Below are positions 1-4,643 of a stretch of 5,012 nucleotides of DNA, in pieces (the stretch's first letter is position 1; each line of letters begins with the position of its first letter). The stretch spans positions 1 to 5,012 of the forward strand of contig JACRND010000027.1 in assembly GCA_016234975.1 (NCBI GenBank), in the 5' to 3' direction. The notes under the pieces are model-generated. The model ran no database searches. It saw only the letters and a program-made list of their open reading frames with translations, and was not told where the DNA came from. The DNA is from Nitrosarchaeum sp. Lineage in GTDB: Archaea; Thermoproteota; Nitrososphaeria; Nitrososphaerales; Nitrosopumilaceae. A program made the position numbers and the translations under genes.

Positions 1-10
1 AATAGTTTCA

Positions 11-74
11 TATTTTTACGGTATTTTTAGCAAGTAAAAACCAATTGGCTTGTAAAGCAATAAATCGAATAAAT
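11..74 (+). promoter_or_regulatory. Probable promoter/control region upstream of sod
   Basis: This is the AT-rich sequence ahead of sod. TATTTTTA occurs twice (11-18 and 22-29), 11 bp apart, about one helical turn. It is followed by the perfect palindrome CCAATTGG (41-48), flanked by an inverted CAAG/CTTG pair (31-34 and 49-52). AATAAAT also occurs twice (59-65 and 68-74). The first AATAAAT is centred about 26 nt before the ATG at 89, where a TATA element for a leaderless transcript would sit. No Shine-Dalgarno sequence precedes the ATG, which fits leaderless initiation. Which element is the real promoter and which, if any, is an operator cannot be decided from sequence. Confidence 0.35.
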
Positions 75-88
75 TTTAAACTACTTAC

Positions 89-709
89 ATGGGAAAATAC
101 ACACTTCCAAAAATACCATATGCTTATGATGCATTAGAACCTCACATTGATGCAAAAACAATGGAGATTCATCATACAAAACATCACCAAACATACACAG
201 ACAAACTTAATGCAGCACTAGAAAGTTGTCCAACTGAAATACAAAACAAAGACATATTGGACATTTTGTCTAACATTAATCAAGTACCAGAAGGACAAAG
301 AGGTGCCATTAATTTCAATGGTGGTGGATATGATAATCATCAGCTATTTTGGAACAACATGAAACCAAATGGAGGCGGAGAACCCGGAGGATCAATTGCA
401 GATGCAATAAAAAATTCCTTTGGAAGCTTTTCTGACTTTAAGGAGAAGTTCTCATCTACTACTGCAGTAATTCAAGGCAGTGGTTGGGGATGGTTAGTAT
501 ACAATCCTACCTCTAAGAAAGTTGAGTACAAATCTATGCCAAACCAAACTAGTCCAAGAACTGAAAAATTAGTACCATTGCTTGGTTGTGATGTTTGGGA
601 ACATGCATACTATCTGAAATATCAAAACAGAAGACCTGATTATATTGCATCTTGGTGGAATGTAGTTAATTGGGATGAAGTAGAAAACAGATTCTCCAAA
701 GTAAAATAA
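89..709 (+). CDS. sod: Superoxide dismutase, Fe/Mn family (Mn-type signature)
   Basis: A 206-residue cytosolic enzyme, full length for the family, that converts superoxide to oxygen and hydrogen peroxide. The four metal ligands are visible: His28 in the MEIHHTKHHQTY helix, His84 in NHQLFW, and Asp168 and His172 in DVWEHAYY. The active-site gateway residues His32 and Tyr36 are also present. Gly80 and Gln153 (in PNQTSP) match the Mn-type pattern, in which the active-site Gln comes from the C-terminal half. Metal choice is still an inference, because some family members accept either metal. The N-terminal start (LPKIPYAYDALEPH) and the C-terminal half (QNRRPDYIASWWNVVNWDE) are very close to bacterial and archaeal SODs. 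A small Gly-rich insertion lies at residues 94-101. There is no signal peptide. The ATG at 89 is chosen because it gives the standard N-terminus. It looks like a single-gene transcript: its own upstream region, then a T-rich terminator. In an aerobic ammonia oxidiser strong expression would be expected. Confidence 0.96.
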   Translation: MGKYTLPKIPYAYDALEPHIDAKTMEIHHTKHHQTYTDKLNAALESCPTEIQNKDILDILSNINQVPEGQRGAINFNGGGYDNHQLFWNNMKPNGGGEPGGSIADAIKNSFGSFSDFKEKFSSTTAVIQGSGWGWLVYNPTSKKVEYKSMPNQTSPRTEKLVPLLGCDVWEHAYYLKYQNRRPDYIASWWNVVNWDEVENRFSKVK

Positions 710-718
710 AGTTACAAT

Positions 719-766
719 CTTTATTTTTTATTATTTTGTTCTTTTTTTTTAAAATTAATTTTATTT
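719..766 (+). terminator. T-rich intrinsic terminator after sod
   Basis: Starting about 10 nt after the sod stop, the coding strand has successive T runs, including nine T's at 742-750 and shorter runs on either side. No strong hairpin is apparent. Oligo-T tracts without a stem are the usual archaeal intrinsic termination signal. The position fits the end of the sod transcript and isolates it from the pfdA operon. Confidence 0.65.
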
Positions 767-844
767 CTAGTTCATCTGACAAATATTCAAAATCTTAGTA
801 ATGCTGTTTTGAACTCATCTTTGTTTTACCACTTTGTTTTCTTG

Positions 845-869
845 TTATAATTTATGAATGAATTTATAA
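845..869 (+). promoter_or_regulatory. Candidate promoter of the pfdA-ftsY-argF operon (two TATA-like boxes)
   Basis: TTATAA occurs at 845-850 (within TTATAATTTAT) and again at 864-869 (within AATTTATAAC). If the first box is used, transcription would start near 870-877 and leave a short leader carrying the AGGTG element at 878-882. If the second is used, the start falls near 890-894, giving an almost leaderless pfdA mRNA. The sequence does not say which is used, or whether both are. Rest of spacer 767-844: AT-rich with no supported gene. Confidence 0.45.
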
Positions 870-877
870 CCATCTCA

Positions 878-882
878 AGGTG
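878..882 (+). promoter_or_regulatory. Ribosome binding site for pfdA (AGGTG)
   Basis: AGGTG pairs with the CACCU of the archaeal 16S rRNA 3' end and lies 11 nt before the ATG at 894. A TAA stop directly precedes that ATG in frame (891-893), so no longer start is possible. The site works only if the leader begins upstream of it, that is, from the first of the two TATA-like boxes. Confidence 0.5.
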
Positions 883-893
883 GTTTGTTGTAA

Positions 894-1319
894 ATGAGTG
901 AAGAACAGGCACAACAATTAATGCAACAAATGCAAATGCTTGAAACTTACTTTACTGATTTATCGCAACGCGAGACAACACTTCTTAGCGTCTTAAGAGA
1001 AGCTATGTCTGCAATTGAATCTATAAAATCACTTCGTCAGAAACCCAATTCTGATACTCTTGTACCAATTGGAATGGGAACTTATGTACAAACAAAAATT
1101 TCATCTAATGACAAAATTGTTTTGAATATAGGTGCAGGAATTGCTGTGGAAAAAACACATGACTCTGCTATGAACTATCTTGAGGCACGAATTAAGGAAA
1201 TTGAAATTGCGTTACAAGATACATCTGCCAAAAAACAAGAAGCTATGGCAAGATTGGAACAGAGTAAAGATCAAATGAATCAACTAATGCAAGAAACATC
1301 TCAGAATATTTCAGGATAA
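894..1319 (+). CDS. pfdA: Prefoldin subunit alpha
   Basis: A 141-residue alpha-class subunit of archaeal prefoldin (GimC), the jellyfish-shaped alpha2-beta4 holdase that captures nascent polypeptides and passes them to the thermosome. The architecture is typical. A Gln/Met-rich N-terminal coiled-coil helix (residues about 3-50) is followed by the central beta-hairpin region (about 54-86). That region holds the family sequence LVPIGMGTYVQTKI and then the VLNIGAGIAVEKT stretch. A second coiled-coil helix (about 90-138) follows, with regular hydrophobic spacing and many Glu, Gln and Lys. The length is normal for the alpha class. The start is fixed by an in-frame stop just upstream. ftsY follows after 4 nt; pfdA beside ftsY is a recurring archaeal arrangement, and together they act on polypeptides leaving the ribosome. 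In many archaea the small ribosomal gene rplX (eL20/LX) sits just upstream of pfdA. Here the upstream spacer is too short and broken to hold it. Confidence 0.93.
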   Translation: MSEEQAQQLMQQMQMLETYFTDLSQRETTLLSVLREAMSAIESIKSLRQKPNSDTLVPIGMGTYVQTKISSNDKIVLNIGAGIAVEKTHDSAMNYLEARIKEIEIALQDTSAKKQEAMARLEQSKDQMNQLMQETSQNISG

Positions 1320-1323
1320 AATA

Positions 1324-2602
1324 ATGTTTGATAAACTTCGTAATGCATTTTCAAATGCAGCGAAAAGTCTTGGTGAAAAAGAGTTAAATGAAAAAGATAT
1401 AGAAGAAATACTTTTTGAGTTGGAGATTTCTCTTCTTGAATCTGATGTAGCTAGCGAAGTAATCGATTCCATAAAATCTGATTTGAAAAATTACCTAATC
1501 GGTTCCAAAGTAGCTAAAAATGAAATCGAAAAATTTGTTAAAGACAGCTTAATCTCTAGTATTTCTTCATTGTTTGACGCTGCAGGCAAAGTTGATCTTT
1601 TTGAAAAAGAAAACAGGTCAGCCCTTTCTTATACTCTTTGTAGGAATTAATGGTACTGGAAAAACTACATCTCTTGCTAAAGTAGCTCATATGTTACAGC
1701 AAGCAAAATACTCTGTAGTAGTAGCTGCGGCTGACACCTTTAGAGCAGGAGCAATAGAACAGCTACGCGAACATACAAATCGTTTGAATCTGAAATTAGT
1801 TGCTCAAAACTATAATTCTGATCCTGCTGCAGTAGCCAGAGATGCAGTTCTTTATGCAAAATCACACAAAATGGATTGTGTATTAATTGACACTGCTGGC
1901 AGAATGCAGACTAGTAAAAATTTGATGGAACAAATTGCTAAAATCACCAAAGTGGTAAATCCTGATTTCAAGATTTTTGTTGGTGATTCTTTAGCTGGAA
2001 ATGACACTGTAAACCAAGCACGAGAATTTTTTGAACACGTAAAATTCAATGGTTCAATTCTAACAAAAAGTGATGCTGATGCACGTGGTGGAGCTGCATT
2101 ATCCATTGTAAAAATTACATCTACTCCCGTGCTTTATGTTGGTGTTGGACAAGAATATCAAGATCTAAAGCCTTTTGATAAAGAAACTTTTCTGGAAACT
2201 GTATTTGGCTCACTATCTGGAGTTGACATTAAAGAAATTTCTTCTGAACCTAAACTGACACCAGAACCTAAACTGACACCAGAACCTAAAACTATCTCTT
2301 TTGTAAGTGATCCTTTTGCAGGAATTACCGATGCTGATATTTTCAATTATTCAGAATTATATGATATTCCTCCGCCAGAAAATGATGATGAAGCAATTAA
2401 ACTCGGTACAAAAATTCGCGATTGGATTAAACAGGGACGACCAAAATCTGGAGAATCACAAATAGATAAGAAAACAAAACATGGTGAATCTGAAGAATAT
2501 TTGTCTAAAAACGAAGAAATTAAGGATAAGAAACACAAACAAGATAAAGAAGAAGAAAAATCTAAAAAGAAACGAGGTGTATTTGGATTCTTTAAGAAAT
2601 GA
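1324..2602 (+). CDS. ftsY: Signal recognition particle receptor FtsY, interrupted by a +1 frameshift
   Basis: SRP receptor GTPase that docks the SRP-ribosome complex at the membrane and, with SRP54, drives reciprocal GTP hydrolysis. As read, the N domain is in one frame (1324-1650, 108 codons) and the G domain in the next (open to 2602). Joining them near 1600-1617 with one base skipped gives 425 residues. The N domain has an amphipathic start (MFDKLRNAF) and ISLLESDV, the counterpart of the family ALLEADV motif (residues 35-42). The G domain has the P-loop GINGTGKTT (1643-1669), DTFRAGA (1733-1753), DTAGR (1889-1903), TKSD (2063-2074) and the closing GVGQEYQDL. All catalytic motifs are intact, so the gene looks functional apart from the shift. 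A charged tail of about 129 residues (2213-2599) follows the G domain. There is a weak AGGA (1313-1316) ahead of the ATG. argF overlaps the stop by 4 nt. An indel error or a recent mutation is likelier than two separate proteins. Confidence 0.9.
1600..1617 (+). other. Frame-switch site inside ftsY
   Basis: The N-domain frame reads DLFEKEN here and then degenerates to a stop at 1648-1650. The next frame becomes FtsY-like from TGQPFLILFVGINGTGKTT. The segment holds an A5 run (1604-1608), a G and an A4 run (1610-1613). Removing one A from either run restores a continuous protein (for example FEKKTGQPF or FEKETGQPF). A one-base overcall in a homopolymer is the simplest explanation. A true mutation or a programmed +1 shift cannot be excluded from sequence. 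Confidence 0.8.
2246..2290 (+). repeat. In-frame 18-bp tandem repeat in the ftsY tail
   Basis: The unit GAACCTAAACTGACACCA occurs twice with full identity (2246-2263, 2264-2281), and the first nine bases occur a third time (2282-2290). It encodes Glu-Pro-Lys-Leu-Thr-Pro repeated between the end of the G domain and the charged tail. It reads as a flexible proline-rich linker enlarged by slippage. Base identity of the copies points to recent duplication. Confidence 0.9.
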
Positions 2603-3510
2603 AACTCAAAACAAAAGATCTACTCACTTTAGCAGAATTGACACCAAAAGAATTTGTTCAATTAATTGATTATTCTATTACACTAAAAAAAGAACTAAAA
2701 AATGGTAACAAACCTTTATTGAAAAACAAAACGCTTACTATGATTTTTCAAAAACCATCTACTCGAACACGAGTAAGCTTTGAAACTGGTATGTATCAGC
2801 TAGGTGGACATGCAATAAATCTCTCATCTCAAGATATGCAACTATCTCGAGGTGAGTCTATAGAAGATACAGCAAAGACTTTATCGAGATATACTGATTG
2901 CATTATGGCAAGAGTTTATGATCATAGTATGTTAGAAAAATTATCTGAATCTTCTAGCATACCTGTTATTAATGGATTATCTGATTCTTTTCATCCGTGC
3001 CAAATACTGGCAGATTTCATGACAATTAAAGAAAAAAAAGGAAAATTCAAAGGACTAAAAATTGCTTGGATAGGTGATGGAAACAATGTATGTAATTCAA
3101 TGATTTATGGATGTGCATTATCTGATGTTACATTATCTATTGCAACTCCGAAAGGTTTTGAACCTGAAAAAACAGTTGTTAAAGAATCTGAAAAGTTTAT
3201 TGATATTGATTTGACAACAGATCCTATAAAAGCAATTAAAAATGCCGACGTCGTAGTAACTGACACATATACTTCAATCCATAATAAAGATCCAAAAAGA
3301 ATCAAAAAATTCTTGCCAAAATATCAGATCAACCAAACTTTAATGAACCATGCCAAAAATGATGCAATCTTTATGCATTGTCTTCCAGCAAAAAGAGAAA
3401 ATGAAGTTACATCTTCTGTAATTGACGGTCCACAATCCGTTGTTTGGGATGAGGCAGAAAATAGACTTCATACTCAAAAAGCTTTACTTGTTTCCATAAT
3501 TCGCGCTTAA
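2599..3510 (+). CDS. argF: Ornithine carbamoyltransferase
   Basis: A 303-residue enzyme that joins carbamoyl phosphate and ornithine to make citrulline in arginine synthesis; it is cytosolic and usually a trimer or higher oligomer. Carbamoyl-phosphate-binding domain: [10 protein letters not shown] (STRTR at 54-58), R105 and HPCQ (132-135). Ornithine-binding domain: GDGNNVCNS (159-167), Asp222, HCLPAKR (260-266) and the C-terminal [20 protein letters not shown] and DGNN favour ornithine over aspartate carbamoyltransferase. The loop that normally reads Ser-Met-Gly after Asp222 is Ser-Ile-His (226-228), an unusual variant. The length is near the usual 300-335. The ATG at 2599 overlaps the ftsY stop as ATGA, indicating translational coupling. 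No good Shine-Dalgarno sequence is at the right distance. In related archaea ornithine is thought to come from the LysW-carrier pathway; none of those genes is in this window. No T-rich terminator follows, so transcripts may run on into rpl18. Confidence 0.94.
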   Translation: MKLKTKDLLTLAELTPKEFVQLIDYSITLKKELKNGNKPLLKNKTLTMIFQKPSTRTRVSFETGMYQLGGHAINLSSQDMQLSRGESIEDTAKTLSRYTDCIMARVYDHSMLEKLSESSSIPVINGLSDSFHPCQILADFMTIKEKKGKFKGLKIAWIGDGNNVCNSMIYGCALSDVTLSIATPKGFEPEKTVVKESEKFIDIDLTTDPIKAIKNADVVVTDTYTSIHNKDPKRIKKFLPKYQINQTLMNHAKNDAIFMHCLPAKRENEVTSSVIDGPQSVVWDEAENRLHTQKALLVSIIRA

Positions 3511-3511
3511 C

Positions 3512-3519
3512 GTATATAA
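3512..3519 (+). promoter_or_regulatory. TATA box for the rpl18-rps5-rpl30 operon
   Basis: GTATATAA lies immediately after the argF stop and is close to the archaeal TATA consensus. Transcription would start about 25 nt downstream, near 3540-3543, leaving only a few bases before the ATG at 3547. The absence of any Shine-Dalgarno sequence in that gap fits a leaderless or nearly leaderless ribosomal-protein mRNA. Confidence 0.7.
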
Positions 3520-3546
3520 GAGCAGTTTCAAACTCGTGTTCTATAG

Positions 3547-4029
3547 ATGGCATATTCAAACATCCTAAGAAGACTAAGAGAGGAAAAGACCAATTACAAA
3601 AAGCGTGGAACCTTATTGATAGGTAAACGTGATTTCATTACGGTCAATATTACTAATGAAAATACTCAAGTGCAAGTTTTAAAGCCTGGCATGACTGGTG
3701 ATAAGGTCATTGCATCTGCACATTCTACTTATTTAATTAAAAAAGGTTGGAAAGGTTCGAGAAAAAGTATTCCTGCAGCATATCTGACTGGTTATCTTGC
3801 TGGCAAGAAAGCAATTGGTAACGGTGCCAAAGATGCCATTTTGTATACTGGTACTAGAAAATACACACAACGAATGGCAGCTGCGCTAAAAGGTGTTGTT
3901 GATGCTGGTGTAAAAGTTCCAGCAGATGCAGAAACATTTCCATCTGATGATAGAATTAACGGGAATCATCTAACAGTAAAAAATGACACTTCAAAAATTA
4001 AATCTGTTATTGATAGTGAGGTCAAATAG
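3547..4029 (+). CDS. rpl18: 50S ribosomal protein L18 (uL18)
   Basis: A 160-residue archaeal/eukaryotic-type uL18, the protein that with uL5 binds 5S rRNA in the central protuberance of the large subunit. Recognisable features are the basic N-terminus (LRRLREEKTNYKKR, residues 7-20), the RDFITVNIT beta strand, AAYLTGYLAGKKA (77-89) and the RKYTQRMAAALKGVVDAG helix region (104-121). The C-terminus is shorter than in many euryarchaeal homologues but the protein looks complete. The ATG at 3547 follows the predicted start of transcription by only a few bases. rps5 begins 2 nt after the stop, so the two are co-translated. In many archaea rpl19e precedes rpl18. Here argF is upstream, so the usual ribosomal operon is interrupted at this point and rpl18 has its own promoter. 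Confidence 0.94.
   Translation: MAYSNILRRLREEKTNYKKRGTLLIGKRDFITVNITNENTQVQVLKPGMTGDKVIASAHSTYLIKKGWKGSRKSIPAAYLTGYLAGKKAIGNGAKDAILYTGTRKYTQRMAAALKGVVDAGVKVPADAETFPSDDRINGNHLTVKNDTSKIKSVIDSEVK
4018..4022 (+). promoter_or_regulatory. Ribosome binding site for rps5 (GAGGT)
   Basis: GAGGT sits inside the last codons of rpl18, 9 nt before the rps5 ATG at 4032, and pairs well with the 16S rRNA 3' end. It supports 4032 as the true start, which matters because the unusual Gly/Arg tract then belongs to the protein. It also illustrates the pattern of Shine-Dalgarno use inside operons and leaderless starts at their heads. Confidence 0.65.
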
Positions 4030-4031
4030 AA

Positions 4032-4637
4032 ATGAGTCAAACAACACAAACTAAACCCTCTGGTCAAAGTGGACCTGGAGGTAGAGGTGGACCTGGAGGT
4101 AGAGGTGGACCTGGAGGTAGAGGTGGACCTGGAGGTAGAGGTGGACCTGGAGGTATCATTAAAAAATTACTTCCTGATTTAAAAAGTGAAGTTATCGATG
4201 TAGGTATTATTCAAAAAATGACTTCCAATGGACAGTCTACTAGATTCAAAGCAATTGTTGCAACCGGTAATGAAAATGGCTACCTTGGAGTAGGTCAAGG
4301 AAAATCCAAACAAATGAGAATCGCAATTGAAAAGGCAACGAATCAAGCTCTTCTTAATGTAAGTCCAATTAAACTAGGATGTGGTAGTTGGGAATGCAGA
4401 TGTGATCAAAAACATTCTGTTCCGTTTAAAATTAGGGGAAAAGGTGGAAGTGTTACAATTGAAATAATTCCAGCTCCACGTGGATTAGGCTTGGTAGCTG
4501 GCGGTAAAATTAAACGATTATTAGAATTAGCAGGTCTTAAAGATGCATGGACAACTGCAAAAGGCTCTACACCAACAATGAATTCTACTTCTAAAGCTAT
4601 ATTGGACTGTCTAAAACAGACATTTAGTCAGGGTTGA
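4032..4637 (+). CDS. rps5: 30S ribosomal protein S5 (uS5) with RGG-type N-terminus
   Basis: A 201-residue small-subunit protein located near the mRNA entry and decoding region. Residues 14-41 are a low-complexity Gly/Pro/Arg tract with Arg18, Arg24, Arg30 and Arg36 each in a GGRGG context. From about residue 46 the uS5 core is clear. It comprises LLPDLKSEVIDV, the RFKAIVATGNENGYLGVGQGKSKQ RNA-binding fold (about 72-95), the archaeal GCGSWECRC motif with three Cys, and IIPAPRGLGLVAGGKIKRLLELAG. The end (KGSTPTMNSTSKAILDCLKQTF) is also typical. What appears to be absent is the stretch of about 40 residues that archaeal and eukaryotic uS5 carry before this core (the W-x-P-x-T-x-L-G region and the following helix). 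The Gly tract joins directly to IIKKLLPDL. The start is supported by GAGGT at 4018-4022. rpl30 begins 6 nt after the stop. Confidence 0.93.
   Translation: MSQTTQTKPSGQSGPGGRGGPGGRGGPGGRGGPGGRGGPGGIIKKLLPDLKSEVIDVGIIQKMTSNGQSTRFKAIVATGNENGYLGVGQGKSKQMRIAIEKATNQALLNVSPIKLGCGSWECRCDQKHSVPFKIRGKGGSVTIEIIPAPRGLGLVAGGKIKRLLELAGLKDAWTTAKGSTPTMNSTSKAILDCLKQTFSQG
4071..4154 (+). repeat. 18-bp tandem repeat encoding Gly-Pro-Gly-Gly-Arg-Gly in rps5
   Basis: The unit GGACCTGGAGGTAGAGGT occurs four times without a mismatch (4071-4088, 4089-4106, 4107-4124, 4125-4142), followed by its first 12 bases (4143-4154). Every copy uses the same codons, so the array is young or kept uniform by slippage or conversion. 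It stays in frame and ends exactly where the uS5 core appears to resume in mid-segment. Collapse or expansion of the array in assembly is possible. Confidence 0.95.
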
Positions 4638-4643
4638 TGTAAA

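Noticed and set aside
1..11. Possible divergent gene starting with ATG on the minus strand at 11-9
   Set aside because: Only eleven bases would lie in the window, too few to support a gene, although a divergent neighbour of sod is possible.
1603..1609. Slippery-looking G-AAA-AAG run in ftsY as a programmed -1 frameshift site
   Set aside because: The rejoining of ftsY needs a +1 (or -2) change of frame. A -1 slip on this run would lead to the wrong frame, and I saw no obvious downstream stem to support recoding.
1852..2538. Minus-strand open frames opposite ftsY (1852-2106, 2158-2346, 2347-2538)
   Set aside because: They lie entirely within well-supported ftsY coding sequence, lack recognisable protein features, and mirror codon periodicity of the + strand gene.
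2574..2579. GAGGTG as the ribosome binding site of argF
   Set aside because: It pairs well with 16S rRNA but lies 19 nt before the ATG, beyond usual spacing. Coupling through the ATGA overlap explains initiation better.
1574..2602. A free-standing G-domain protein starting at TTG 1574
   Set aside because: The first ATG in this frame is after the P-loop, TTG 1574 falls inside N-domain coding sequence, and the N and G domains of FtsY pack as one unit. A single frameshifted gene is more economical.
2481..2669. Open frame spanning the ftsY-argF junction on the + strand
   Set aside because: It is a low-complexity Lys/Asn-rich out-of-frame reading of the ftsY tail and the argF start, both of which are supported in their own frames.
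3105..3305. Minus-strand open frame opposite argF
   Set aside because: Shadow of argF; no family features and no independent start signals.
4071..4154. Regular repeats as a CRISPR array
   Set aside because: The units are contiguous with no spacers, are in frame within rps5, and encode a Gly/Pro/Arg tract.
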